Shown: positions 1 to 8,673 of the stretch, piece by piece
How positions within the stretch are numbered: the stretch's first letter is position 1
Layout: each line of letters begins with the position of its first letter
Source: a virus
DNA length: 64,000 bases
Strand: one strand, 5' to 3'
Virus record (IMG/VR): IMGVR_UViG_3300030294_000015
Location: 30,153-94,152 of that record
The notes under the pieces: model-generated
The model's input: the letters and a program-made list of their open reading frames with translations, nothing else
The model's database searches: none
What the model was told of the DNA's origin: nothing
Position numbers and translations under genes: made by a program

Positions 1-87
1 AATGGATTTAAACTAATCGATGAAAAATTTGATGAACATGAATTGAAAATTTCTGATGTTGAAACAATAGGTAAAGATACATATTAG
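1..87 (+). CDS. 3' end of an unidentified protein
   Basis: The window opens inside a reading frame that runs from base 1 to a TAG at 85-87 and gives 28 residues (beginning NGFKL, ending GKDTY). The start lies outside the window, so neither family nor function can be judged. A strong hairpin terminator follows directly, so this is the last gene of its transcript. Confidence 0.6.
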   Translation, partial: NGFKLIDEKFDEHELKISDVETIGKDTY

Positions 88-89
88 TG

Positions 90-120
90 GAATGGGGGTA
101 ATTCCCCCATTCTATATTTT
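90..120 (+). terminator. Rho-independent terminator
   Basis: A perfect 9-bp stem (GAATGGGGG with CCCCCATTC) closes a TAATT loop and is followed by a T-rich stretch. It ends the transcript of the partial gene at 1-87. Its TAATT loop resembles those of many other terminators in this window. Confidence 0.85.
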
Positions 121-162
121 ATACACTAATCCTATTTAGAGGATTTTTTGTAAAAATAAATT

Positions 163-183
163 ATTATAATTGTATATTATAAT
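163..183 (+). promoter_or_regulatory. Recurrent promoter-like element
   Basis: Two copies of the self-complementary octamer ATTATAAT are separated by TGTAT and followed by AATGAATAAA. A TTTTTTGTAAAAATA segment lies about 10-25 bases upstream. The same arrangement recurs before 6005, 27186, 35046, 42560, 44409 and 48942. It sits between a terminator and the first gene of a new block, which supports a promoter role. Confidence 0.7.
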
Positions 184-226
184 AATGAATAAAATAAAAA
201 TATTATAAAGAAGGATGTGTATTAAA

Positions 227-909
227 ATGAAAATTAATGGAAGAAAAATCAGAAGCAAATCTATGAAAATGAGAAAGAGAATTAAGAAAGTAAAAGTAAA
301 TAAAATTATAGAACCAAATAAAACAGAAAATATAATATCAAAAGTTTCAAGTATTGCAGCGAACTGGTGGGGAGATAAGGTATGTAATCCTAAATTTGAT
401 AATGGAGACAATGGTTCTAATGGTGGAATGGTAATGATGTTAGCAATACTGAATACTAAATCAGTTGATGAAACTTCTAAAAAGAAATTTATAAAAATAT
501 TAGAAAAAGCTATTATTAATGAATTAGAATCTAGAAAAGAACAACATAGAACTCCAAAAATGACATTAAGTGTTGATTATAATCCCGATATGATACTAAG
601 TAATTGTGCAAAAGTATCAGGAATTTCTGATTCTAATTTTCCATGGAAAACAACTATGTGGATGATAATAATTCTGTATCAGTGAGATATGGATGTCAAT
701 CTCAAATGAAATATCTATATAGTAATAAAGAATGTTGGCGAAAAAATATTACTTCAATTGAAGAAGCTATAAAGGAATATGAAAGAGAAGATTCTTTGTC
801 ATATATAGATGATGAAAAAGAAAGGGATAAAAGAAGAAAAGAATTGATAAGTCAATATAAAGAAGAAATAATAGAAGCTGAAAAAGAGTTAGAAAAAGCC
901 GAAGAATAA
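227..909 (+). pseudogene. Conserved phage protein interrupted by a frameshift
   Basis: Two overlapping frames appear to be one gene. The first part begins at the ATG at 227 behind an AAGAAGG ribosome site and the GTGTATTAAA leader shared with other genes; an in-frame ATG at 215 lies inside the ribosome site. It has a basic N-terminus and reaches the stretch FPWKTTMW, which from memory is typical of a small clostridial phage family. In that family the next residues resemble SVSVRYG, which here appear one frame away, up to the stop at 909. A single-base indel near 660-672 would restore one protein of about 227 residues. Function is unknown. It may be a true mutation or a sequencing error. Confidence 0.6.
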
Positions 910-940
910 AATAATTATAAAGGAAGGAGAATCATAAAAT

Positions 941-1591
941 ATGTTTGAACAAAATATATTTAGTAGTTGGGAATTTAACAAAGATGAAAATAAAAAGATA
1001 ATATTAGATAATTTAGATGAATTAGTGCAAATGATAAATTTGAAATTACATAAAGAAAAAATAGAATGGTTTGATAAATATGAAATATACAATGCGATAA
1101 AATTTGCATATGATTTTATAGAAGAATATAATATAGATATAAAATCAGTTAAAAAGATAGGACATTTATACGTCCTATCTTGGTCTATGAATAGAAAACA
1201 TCCTGATGTATTATTAAAAGAATATACAATGTATTATATACAAGAATTGATTATGAGTAAAATTTTTATAATCAATGACGAAATATTTTATTATAAAAAC
1301 TCAATTATTGAAAATAATAAAATAATATTAAAAAATAATATATTACAACAAATAAAAAAAGAAAATATACAAATTAATTATATTGCAGCTGAAAATGAAA
1401 TAGAATATATTCTTAGATTTCTTTTTAAAACTAATATAAATACAACTCAAATTATACAAAGATTAAAAAATAAATCTATAATAAATGAATATTTAAAAGA
1501 ACAAAGTGTAAATTATAAATATGATGATAAAAAGTTGGTAGAAATTATATTTAATTGCATAAAAGAATTATTAGAAAAAGCTGAAGAATAG
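941..1591 (+). CDS. Hypothetical protein, 216 residues
   Basis: The gene starts at an ATG behind AAGGAAGGAG and continues the operon from 227. The product is hydrophilic, rich in Ile, Asn, Lys and Glu, and predicted mostly helical, with no signal peptide or membrane segment. I recognise no family. Its last residues (LLEKAEE) resemble the end of the preceding gene (ELEKAEE), possibly only by shared composition. Confidence 0.75.
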   Translation: MFEQNIFSSWEFNKDENKKIILDNLDELVQMINLKLHKEKIEWFDKYEIYNAIKFAYDFIEEYNIDIKSVKKIGHLYVLSWSMNRKHPDVLLKEYTMYYIQELIMSKIFIINDEIFYYKNSIIENNKIILKNNILQQIKKENIQINYIAAENEIEYILRFLFKTNINTTQIIQRLKNKSIINEYLKEQSVNYKYDDKKLVEIIFNCIKELLEKAEE

Positions 1592-1620
1592 ATTACATAA
1601 AGAAGGATGTGTATTAAAAT

Positions 1621-1740
1621 ATGAGTTTACCAAGTTATTGTAAATGTAGGAATTGTCCAGATAAAGGAAATTGTGATGATTGTACTACTTGTGATATTTG
1701 TATGATCCAGACAGGTTGTAGTGAATCAGATAATAAATAA
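1621..1740 (+). CDS. Cysteine-rich microprotein, 39 residues
   Basis: A short frame starts at ATG 1621 behind GAAGGATGTGTATTAAAAT, the same leader used by larger genes here. It encodes 39 residues with eight cysteines, at positions 7, 9, 12, 18, 21, 24, 27 and 33, mostly as C-x2-C pairs. This pattern suggests a small metal-binding protein (zinc knuckle or metallothionein-like) or a disulfide-rich peptide. There is no signal peptide, so an intracellular metal-bound form is more likely. The next gene follows after 18 bases with its own GAGGAGG site. No homologue is recognised. Confidence 0.7.
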   Translation: MSLPSYCKCRNCPDKGNCDDCTTCDICMIQTGCSESDNK

Positions 1741-1758
1741 AATGAGGAGGAATAAATA

Positions 1759-2121
1759 ATGAATTATATTGGTAGAGATGAAGTTATTGATTATAGAAAT
1801 AATGAGAATATAATTAATGAAATTAAAGAAAAATTAAAAGAAAATAATTTAGATATTCCTGATATTAGTATTCCTAATTTAATAGAAGACTATGATTATT
1901 TATATACAGCAGATCATTTATATCCATATAGTATAGAAGAATTAGCAGAAGAATTTAATAAATCTATTATAAAGAATTGTGGTGTCAATATATCTAATAA
2001 TTGTAAAACTATTAGTGATATAATACATGTCTCTTTTCAAACTGAATTAAAAAGACAATTAGATGAAAATAAAAGAATACTAAAAGAAACTTTATATATA
2101 AATGTAAAAGGAGAATTATAA
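1759..2121 (+). CDS. Hypothetical protein, 120 residues
   Basis: It starts at ATG 1759 after a strong GAGGAGGAATAA ribosome site and stops one base before the next start, so it is translationally coupled to the large gene at 2123. The protein is acidic, likely helical and cytoplasmic. No family is recognised. Confidence 0.75.
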   Translation: MNYIGRDEVIDYRNNENIINEIKEKLKENNLDIPDISIPNLIEDYDYLYTADHLYPYSIEELAEEFNKSIIKNCGVNISNNCKTISDIIHVSFQTELKRQLDENKRILKETLYINVKGEL

Positions 2122-2122
2122 T

Positions 2123-3721
2123 ATGGATAACAAAGAAAAATATATAGAAAATGATATATTAGACATATTAAAACAAAAAGAAATAAAAATAGGTTCATAT
2201 GTTGATTTTGTTACTAAAAATAATGAATTTCATTTTAAATGTAGAATTGATAATATTACTAAAAAAGATGTATATTTCTTTGTATTAGATGGTAAAGAAA
2301 TTTTAGGTAAACCAATATCTTTTCCAATTAATGATATATTAACAATATCAGAAATAGACCAAAAGAGAAGACTACTATCTAAACAATATAAAGAATTTAG
2401 TATTGATAATGATGAAAATATAGATGAGACAGATGAAACTTATGATGTATTATCACCAATTGAAACATTAGAATTACCAAGTTGGTTCTATAATGAATAT
2501 TCAAAAAATAGAAATAATTTTATATCTACATTACTAAATCATAATAATCAATTAGAAAAGGAGAATGATAATATACCACTAAAATCATTTAAATTAAAGT
2601 CAAATAATCCTATACTAAAAGAATTATATACAATGAAAAAGAAACCATTAAATTCTGTACGTAATATACTTATTAAAGATTTTCATAATAATCAATTAGA
2701 AAAGGAGAATGATAATATGAATAATAAAATTATAGAATTATTAAAAGAAACTAGGAAAGAAATAAAGAAAGAAATGTTTAATTACTCTAAAGAATCTGAT
2801 GGATTTAGATATTATAATAATTTAGCAGATTCATTTAAAATTTTTATAAATAGTTATTATATAGCAGAACCAATGTTATCTGGTAAACTTAATGATTTTT
2901 ATAATAAGGTAAATTTGGCTGGAATAGATTTAGATGGAGATATTGTAAATATATCTTTAAAAGATGGTAGTTATTTTAATAGAGTAGTATGTAAAGATCA
3001 AGATGAAAAATACTTACATATATTATCATCTTATTCAGAAAATCCTTTAAAGATTTTAAAAGAAGACATTACAGTTATTTCCAGTTCACACGCTTTAATA
3101 AATCCACCAGAATACAAAAAACCATATGATAACTCTAAAATAGATAAATTTAGAAATTTCAAATCTGGTGATATAGTAGATATTATTACCAAAGAAAGAG
3201 CAATTAGTGCTGTTCAAATACTTGTAATAAATGATGATATTATTAATATTCAATATTTATCAGCTAGAGGGACTCAATATTTAAATATAAAAAAATCTGA
3301 TGTATTAAATATTGAATTTACTTATAATATAATAAAAAGAAATAATATTAAAGAAGGAGATATAGTCGATATTGAAACAGATCATAATATATTCACTGAA
3401 TATATTATACATGAAATTAAAGATAATGTATTATTAATTTACGATTCAAAGTATTTTGCGATAGAATATACTAGTGTAAATATGAATGAAATAAAAACTA
3501 TTACTAAAATAGATAAAGAAACAATAATAAAAAGACGAATTAAAGATATAAAAATTGGAGATGATGTGCATATTGAATTAAATGATAAGGTTGAATATGT
3601 AGGCACCATATCTAATATAACAGAAGAACAAATTCAAATGTATGATACAGAGTATACTCGATGTGATGATACAATATATACTGTTTTAATCAATGATATA
3701 GAATATATTGCTAAATTGTAA
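2123..3721 (+). CDS. Large protein with repeated SH3-like beta modules; possible internal start
   Basis: This 532-residue product has no recognised family name, but its architecture is visible. Segments with the pattern I-x2-GD-x-VDI recur (near residues 21, 277, 348, 412 and 473), each followed by about 50 residues of alternating beta-strand pattern, like tandem SH3/KOW-type barrels. A helical region lies around residues 195-255. A perfect 35-base direct repeat occurs at 2540-2574 and 2684-2718. The second copy holds an AAAAGGAG site nine bases before an in-frame ATG at 2717, so a shorter protein of about 334 residues could also be made. It ends the first operon and is followed by a terminator. 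Confidence 0.75.
   Translation: MDNKEKYIENDILDILKQKEIKIGSYVDFVTKNNEFHFKCRIDNITKKDVYFFVLDGKEILGKPISFPINDILTISEIDQKRRLLSKQYKEFSIDNDENIDETDETYDVLSPIETLELPSWFYNEYSKNRNNFISTLLNHNNQLEKENDNIPLKSFKLKSNNPILKELYTMKKKPLNSVRNILIKDFHNNQLEKENDNMNNKIIELLKETRKEIKKEMFNYSKESDGFRYYNNLADSFKIFINSYYIAEPMLSGKLNDFYNKVNLAGIDLDGDIVNISLKDGSYFNRVVCKDQDEKYLHILSSYSENPLKILKEDITVISSSHALINPPEYKKPYDNSKIDKFRNFKSGDIVDIITKERAISAVQILVINDDIINIQYLSARGTQYLNIKKSDVLNIEFTYNIIKRNNIKEGDIVDIETDHNIFTEYIIHEIKDNVLLIYDSKYFAIEYTSVNMNEIKTITKIDKETIIKRRIKDIKIGDDVHIELNDKVEYVGTISNITEEQIQMYDTEYTRCDDTIYTVLINDIEYIAKL
2540..2718 (+). repeat. Perfect 35-base direct repeat (2540-2574 and 2684-2718)
   Basis: The 35-base unit starts CATAATAATCAATTAG and contains AAAAGGAG, a ribosome-site-like element. 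Both copies lie in frame inside the large gene at 2123. After copy 2 the sequence continues as ATG AAT AAT, after copy 1 as ATA CCA. It could be a duplicated translation-start region left by gene fusion, or plain slippage. Confidence 0.85.
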
Positions 3722-3738
3722 TACTATTTATATATTTT

Positions 3739-3770
3739 AAAAGGCTGTTAATCAGCCTTTTTATTTTTTA
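3739..3770 (+). terminator. Rho-independent terminator
   Basis: AAAAGGCTG pairs with CAGCCTTTT around a TTAAT loop, followed by TTATTTTTTA. It separates the operon ending at 3721 from the helicase gene. Confidence 0.9.
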
Positions 3771-3811
3771 TCAATTTACATTGTCTAAAACTTATAATTG
3801 AGGTGATATTA

Positions 3812-5419
3812 TTGATAAAAATTATAGTAGACCATACAAAGATTATTATAAATGATTATGATTTAGGAGATTGTGAACCTTTAGAATATTTTTTTAGTAT
3901 ATATAATCCCATTACACATATAAGGTTTCCATTTGGTCTTCATTATATAGAAGAAAGGAGACAACTAATTATTCCTAGAGGTGTAGATATTTCTTATATA
4001 AGAAATTTATTTAAATCAGTTCCACAATTAAATAGAAAACATGACCCTATGGACAAAATAGAACCAATCGGACTAACCAATCCACCTAGAGATAATACGC
4101 AAAGAACAGCATTACGATTTATGTTAGGAAAAGATGAATTTTATTATACTTCTTCTAAATCTATGCTCAGTCTTAATTTATTACCAGGAAAAGGTAAGAC
4201 TTATTGTGCTATTGCAACCACAGCTTTTATTAGATATAGAAGTATCATGCTTACTTCTTCTTTAAAATGGATTAATCAATGGAAAGATGCTATATTAGAA
4301 CATAGTGATATAAAACCTAAAGAGATATTTATCATCTCTGGAACTCCATCTATTCATATGCTATTAAATAGAGGTGTTAATAATTACAAATTTATATTAG
4401 CTTCTATTGATACTATCATATCTTATGGTGAAAAATATGGATTTGATAAAGTATCAGAATTATTTATTAAATTAAGAGTAGGAATAAAATATGTAGATGA
4501 AGCTCATTTAGATTTTAAAGCTATAATGATGATAGATTTTTATACAAATACATATAAATCTTATTATATGACTGGTACTCCTATTAGATCAAATGAAGAT
4601 GAAGATAAGATATATAAAATGTATTTTAAGAATGTACCTTCTATAAATCTATTTGATGAAAATAAAGATCCACATACAGATTATTTAGCATTAAGATATA
4701 ATTCACATCCTAATCCACAAGATATATCTTATTGTAGAAATAAATATGGATTAGATAGAAATAAATATACTGGGAGTTATATTATAAGACGTCCTAATTT
4801 TTATAATATACTTAGAGTTATATTACATAAAACTCTTGCTAAAAAAGGAAAGATATTAATATATATTGGAGTTAATAAATCTATAGATAAAGTAAAAGAA
4901 TGGATTGAATTATACTATCCATTTTTAAAAGGTCATATAGGAGTTTATAATAGTGTAAATAAGGAAGATAAAAGTGAACAATTAAAAAAGAAATACATTT
5001 TATCTACTACTAAGTCATGTGGTGCTGCTATGGATATAAAAGGGTTAGCATGTTCAGTTATACTCGCTGAACCATTCAAATCGGAACCTCTAGCAATACA
5101 AACTTTAGGTAGAACAAGAGATGACAATACTATGTGTATAGAGGCTGTGGACGAAGGATTTAAAGCTATTATGAAATTCTATTACTATAAACAACCAATA
5201 ATGAAGAGGTATGCTAAATCAATAGATGAAGAAAGATATAATGATTATAGTCTAGAAAAACAAGTAGAAGAAATATTTGATATGTATTATGGTGATGGTG
5301 ATTTTCCAGAAATATATCTAGAGAATAATTTAAGATTATTTATGATGAGACAAGAATGTAGACCTTTAAACGAATATGATTCTAAAGGAAGAAAAATAAT
5401 TATGAGAAGGGATGGATAA
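3812..5419 (+). CDS. Superfamily 2 DEAH-type helicase
   Basis: The protein is a nucleic-acid-dependent ATPase of helicase superfamily 2, probably acting in phage recombination or replication-fork repair, as UvsW does in T4. Visible motifs are Walker A PGKGKT (about residues 125-130), Walker B DEAH (229-232), TGTP (254-257) and, in the second RecA domain, QTLGRTRDD (motif VI). I place the start at TTG 3812, six bases after GAGGTGA; an upstream GTG at 3803 lies inside that ribosome site. The gene at 18628 shows the same GAGGTGA plus TTG layout. The product is about 535 residues. The end, LFMMRQEC, loosely resembles the FMTR tag seen elsewhere. A small gene follows after three bases. Confidence 0.88.
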   Translation: MIKIIVDHTKIIINDYDLGDCEPLEYFFSIYNPITHIRFPFGLHYIEERRQLIIPRGVDISYIRNLFKSVPQLNRKHDPMDKIEPIGLTNPPRDNTQRTALRFMLGKDEFYYTSSKSMLSLNLLPGKGKTYCAIATTAFIRYRSIMLTSSLKWINQWKDAILEHSDIKPKEIFIISGTPSIHMLLNRGVNNYKFILASIDTIISYGEKYGFDKVSELFIKLRVGIKYVDEAHLDFKAIMMIDFYTNTYKSYYMTGTPIRSNEDEDKIYKMYFKNVPSINLFDENKDPHTDYLALRYNSHPNPQDISYCRNKYGLDRNKYTGSYIIRRPNFYNILRVILHKTLAKKGKILIYIGVNKSIDKVKEWIELYYPFLKGHIGVYNSVNKEDKSEQLKKKYILSTTKSCGAAMDIKGLACSVILAEPFKSEPLAIQTLGRTRDDNTMCIEAVDEGFKAIMKFYYYKQPIMKRYAKSIDEERYNDYSLEKQVEEIFDMYYGDGDFPEIYLENNLRLFMMRQECRPLNEYDSKGRKIIMRRDG

Positions 5420-5422
5420 AAT

Positions 5423-5755
5423 ATGGTAGATAAAAAAGAAATAACAGATATTATGAATAATCCAGTGGCACGATATATAGTAGAAAATAGTGATAAAATA
5501 AAAAAGACACATAGTATTATAGATAATAAATTAAAAGAAGTTATTTCTAATAATATTATCAAAATAGGAAAATTAAAAAATTCACAAAAGTATCATGGAG
5601 ATTGGGAACCAATAACATTAAAAGGTATATCAGAGAATAGAGAAGTTGATATTATTAAAGAAGAAAATGATCCTATATATGGAAAAAGATATAAAATATT
5701 AGGATTTGATGAATGGATCGAAAATAATTGTTTTGAATATATAAAAGAAAAATAA
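5423..5755 (+). CDS. Hypothetical protein, 110 residues
   Basis: It begins at ATG 5423, three bases after the helicase stop. Its ribosome site (AGAAGGGATGG) lies inside the helicase end, so it is coupled to it. The protein is small, charged and probably cytoplasmic. No family is recognised; a helicase accessory role is only suggested by position. Confidence 0.7.
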   Translation: MVDKKEITDIMNNPVARYIVENSDKIKKTHSIIDNKLKEVISNNIIKIGKLKNSQKYHGDWEPITLKGISENREVDIIKEENDPIYGKRYKILGFDEWIENNCFEYIKEK

Positions 5756-5775
5756 TTATGAGGAGGGATAAATAA

Positions 5776-5892
5776 ATGCTAGGTCATATATTAGATTATT
5801 CAATTGGAATTTTATGTATTATATTTGCAATTGCAATAATTATAACACCATTGTCAAAAGAAAAAGAAGAAGAGATTGAAAATGACGAATAA
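5776..5892 (+). CDS. Single-span membrane microprotein, 38 residues
   Basis: A short frame at ATG 5776 sits behind GAGGAGGGATAAATAA. Residues 5-24 form a strongly hydrophobic segment (ending AIAIIIT) followed by an acidic tail rich in Lys and Glu (KEKEEE). This is a typical single-pass membrane peptide with a cytoplasmic charged tail. Its role is unknown. A terminator follows directly. Confidence 0.65.
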   Translation: MLGHILDYSIGILCIIFAIAIIITPLSKEKEEEIENDE

Positions 5893-5923
5893 ATAGAAGG
5901 AGAATATTCTCCTTCTATATTTT
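5893..5923 (+). terminator. Rho-independent terminator
   Basis: A perfect palindrome, AGAAGGAGAATATTCTCCTTCT, flanked by ATAT and followed by TATATTTTA, closes the helicase operon just before a promoter-like element. Confidence 0.8.
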
Positions 5924-5938
5924 ACGTAAAAGTCTATA

Positions 5939-5959
5939 ATTATAATTGTATATTATAGA
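5939..5959 (+). promoter_or_regulatory. Recurrent promoter-like element
   Basis: ATTATAAT, TGTAT and ATTATAGA follow one another and are followed by AGTGAATAATA. A TTTTACGTAAAAG segment lies upstream. It sits right after a terminator and 46 bases before the start at 6005. Confidence 0.75.
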
Positions 5960-6004
5960 AGTGAATAATATAATAAAATATTTAATTTAAAGGAGTGTAT
6001 TAAA

Positions 6005-7405
6005 ATGGATATATTAATGAATGAAAAGGAATTAGTAAATATCAAAGAACAATTCTCATTTGACAAAATGGAAAGAGGTGTAAAGGGTTTATATGGTGCT
6101 GAGTACTATAATAAAGAAATGAAAGAATTTGAAAGTTTATTAAATTTTAAATTACTTGAATTAAATGAATTCAAAAAGATATCTATCAATGTAGAAGCAA
6201 TCAAAGAAGGATTCAAAATTATTATGAAATCTAAATATCATAATAGAATGAATATCGGATATCAAATTATACTTGCAAATAATATGGAAAGATTATTTGT
6301 AGATTACTTAAAATGGTTAGAGGGTTTAAAGAAATCAGATAAATTCTATGATACTTATATTTCAGACTTAAATAAATTTATGAATTCTAGACCAGAGGAT
6401 AAAAAGAAAGTTGAAGAATATTTAGATTTGTCTAAATCTGAAAAGAAAGAAGAATCTAAAGTAATTCAATTACCTGCGTCTAAAGAGAAAGAAGTAGAAA
6501 TTGTAAAAGGTAAAAAAGAAGCCAAAATGGAAAACAATGTTATAGATATTTCTCAATCAGAAGTAAAACCAGTAGAGCAAGAAGTTAGTAAAGACAATAA
6601 AGAAAACAATTTAAATAAAGAACAAGTTGTAAATGTCTTTAAGGATATCAAATCAGATTTTGAAGATGTAATGAGTTCTGTACAAGAAAAATTCAATAAG
6701 CTAAAACTAAAACAATGGCAATTAGTTGCCATTACTGGAAATGTATATAAAGCTATCGCAAATACAAATTCGTCAATATATAAATATGTATCACAATTAT
6801 TAGATTTAACATTTGTAGGTATAGAAGATAAAAAGGATTTAATTTATGATTCTTTATTAGCATTAGTAAATGAAGATTTATTACTTGCAGATTTTATTAC
6901 AGGCATTGAAACTCAATTATCTAAGAAAGAATACTTAGTAATATCTGGAAATATTATAAGGAATTTTGGAAAGTTGAAAACTGTAATATCAAATATGATT
7001 CCAGATATATTAGTAGATGCATTAGATGGTGTTGTTGAAAATGATCAAAAAATTAATATTATGGAAATGATACAAGAATTATCAGGTTTAAATTTACTTG
7101 ATATAAATAAATTCTGTGATATTGTAAAAACAGAAATACAAAAATCATCTGATACTCCAGAAGAAGATTTAAAAGAACTTCAAATAATAGTTGAAGGTGA
7201 TAAAAAAGAAGCTGCTATGTCTATGAATCCAGTACAACAACCACAAGAATTAAATGTTAATAGAAATATGGTTTCACAACAAATGACTTTTCCAGTAATT
7301 GGGGAACCTAGTGATTTACATGATTATGAAGGTAATGAAGGTGGGTTTGTTGTTGGAGGACGATTACCAAAAGTAATAGAACTATCAGAAGAAAAAGACA
7401 AATAG
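6005..7405 (+). CDS. Hypothetical helical protein, 466 residues
   Basis: The start is ATG 6005 behind AAAGGAGTGTATTAAA, the cassette leader. The N-terminal 140 residues and residues 205-395 look helical, joined by a charged Lys/Glu linker (about 140-205). The C-terminal 60 residues are Gln/Pro/Gly-rich and look disordered. There is no signal peptide. The gene is alone between a promoter-like element and a terminator. I do not recognise the family. Confidence 0.75.
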   Translation: MDILMNEKELVNIKEQFSFDKMERGVKGLYGAEYYNKEMKEFESLLNFKLLELNEFKKISINVEAIKEGFKIIMKSKYHNRMNIGYQIILANNMERLFVDYLKWLEGLKKSDKFYDTYISDLNKFMNSRPEDKKKVEEYLDLSKSEKKEESKVIQLPASKEKEVEIVKGKKEAKMENNVIDISQSEVKPVEQEVSKDNKENNLNKEQVVNVFKDIKSDFEDVMSSVQEKFNKLKLKQWQLVAITGNVYKAIANTNSSIYKYVSQLLDLTFVGIEDKKDLIYDSLLALVNEDLLLADFITGIETQLSKKEYLVISGNIIRNFGKLKTVISNMIPDILVDALDGVVENDQKINIMEMIQELSGLNLLDINKFCDIVKTEIQKSSDTPEEDLKELQIIVEGDKKEAAMSMNPVQQPQELNVNRNMVSQQMTFPVIGEPSDLHDYEGNEGGFVVGGRLPKVIELSEEKDK

Positions 7406-7417
7406 TAATTATAAAAT

Positions 7418-7450
7418 AAGGGAGGAGCTTAAAGTTCTCCTTTATTTTTT
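7418..7450 (+). terminator. Probable terminator
   Basis: AAGGGAG can pair with CTCCTTT around a GAGCTTAAAGTT loop, with one G-T pair, followed by a run of Ts. It follows the gene ending at 7405. Confidence 0.6.
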
Positions 7451-7498
7451 ATTTTTTACTCTCTAATCAACCTAAATGTAAGAGAGGGGATAGTTTAG

Positions 7499-8239
7499 AT
7501 GGAGTATATGGATTATGAAAAATTATCTGACGTAATTATGAATATTAGTTATAATACAGTTTTAAAAATGAATGTAGTATTGGGGAGAAAAGATAAGAAT
7601 AGTAGAAGAATTCATTTTTATAAAGAATTTTCATATAATAGTAGTAAGTATGTAAATGCTAATGAATTATATAATATAAATAGAAATTTTGATTATTATC
7701 TTTCAATAGAGAAATTTGAAAATGGTAAAGATTTCTTAATGATAAGAAATGAAAATATAATGGAATTACGATTATTTTTAAATAAAGTTGTAATAAATTG
7801 GTTAATAGATGATAATATATTTGATTATAGAAATGATAAGTTAGTTCTATTACAAGGAGGATATAAACCTGTAGAATATACATTATATGCTGATAAAAAG
7901 ATAATATTTTTACCTACAGTAATACATAATATAGATGGTACATATGGTAAAGGAATAAGAATATTATTAAATTCTGATTATAGTTTTGTAGATATGAATG
8001 CTTCTAAATTTTATGGTTTCTTATATAATATGAATTCAATTAATTTATTTCAATGTGCTCAAAATATGTTAAACTTTTTACAAAGACCAGAATTTGGAAC
8101 TAATCATACTGCATTTAATTATAAAAGTGAGTTTGATTCTGTCGTTGATGATATATCTGGTGGAGGGGATTCTATTAAAGGTGGAAGTTCAGTTGTAATG
8201 AAAAGAAAAAATGTATTTGATGAAATAGATAATATTTAA
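7499..8239 (+). CDS. Hypothetical protein, 246 residues
   Basis: It starts at ATG 7499 behind GAGAGGGGATAG. The first 190 residues look like a compact alpha/beta domain rich in Tyr and Asn, and the last 35 residues are Gly/Ser-rich and flexible. No motif or family is recognised. Confidence 0.7.
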   Translation: MEYMDYEKLSDVIMNISYNTVLKMNVVLGRKDKNSRRIHFYKEFSYNSSKYVNANELYNINRNFDYYLSIEKFENGKDFLMIRNENIMELRLFLNKVVINWLIDDNIFDYRNDKLVLLQGGYKPVEYTLYADKKIIFLPTVIHNIDGTYGKGIRILLNSDYSFVDMNASKFYGFLYNMNSINLFQCAQNMLNFLQRPEFGTNHTAFNYKSEFDSVVDDISGGGDSIKGGSSVVMKRKNVFDEIDNI

Positions 8240-8295
8240 TTTATAAATGAACTTATATGTAAATAATTACCAATAATGAAGGGAGAGTAAATATT

Positions 8296-8631
8296 ATGAA
8301 AAAAGAAACAATAACTACACCAAAGTTCACAAAGAAAAATTGTGAACTCTTTCTATCTGGGTTAAAAATGGAAAAATTTGCTATTAGTTTAATAGTAGAA
8401 GCAATGGAGATATGTATTAAACATAAAACAAATCATGTAGATTTGGTTATGAAAAAAGTATATTCTGAATTAACTGAAAAACATCATACATTAAAAAGAG
8501 AATTAGAATGGGATTTGTATAAAACAATTAAATCTATTGATAAAGATTTAGTGAAAGAAAAATTAGGATATAATGATCATATTACAAATAAAAAATTCTT
8601 TATATTACTTTTAGAAAGATACGGATATTAA
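8296..8631 (+). CDS. Hypothetical protein, 111 residues
   Basis: It starts at ATG 8296 behind GAAGGGAGAG. It is a small, basic, all-helical-looking protein with many Lys and Glu residues. No family is recognised. A palindromic terminator follows, facing the convergent structural genes. Confidence 0.7.
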   Translation: MKKETITTPKFTKKNCELFLSGLKMEKFAISLIVEAMEICIKHKTNHVDLVMKKVYSELTEKHHTLKRELEWDLYKTIKSIDKDLVKEKLGYNDHITNKKFFILLLERYGY

Positions 8632-8637
8632 AAATAG

Positions 8638-8663
8638 ATACAAGGTGTATATACACCTTGTAT
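8638..8663. terminator. Bidirectional terminator between convergent genes
   Basis: ATACAAGGTGTA pairs with its complement TACACCTTGTAT in a palindrome. A TATTTTAT tail lies on the plus side and A-rich sequence, T-rich on the other strand, on the left. It sits between the gene ending at 8631 and the minus-strand gene ending at 8674. Confidence 0.8.
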
Positions 8664-8673
8664 ATTTTATGTT

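Noticed and set aside
136-411. Minus-strand reading frame opposite the first gene
   Set aside because: Its low-complexity Ile/Phe/Leu product and lack of a ribosome site mark it as an antisense shadow of AT-rich coding DNA.
643-672. Programmed -1 frameshifting
   Set aside because: No X-XXY-YYZ slippery heptamer with a following hairpin is present, so an indel is simpler.
643-909. A separate gene starting at ATG 643
   Set aside because: It has no ribosome site, and its start lies inside FPWKTTMW of the upstream frame. It is better read as the 3' part of one frameshifted gene.
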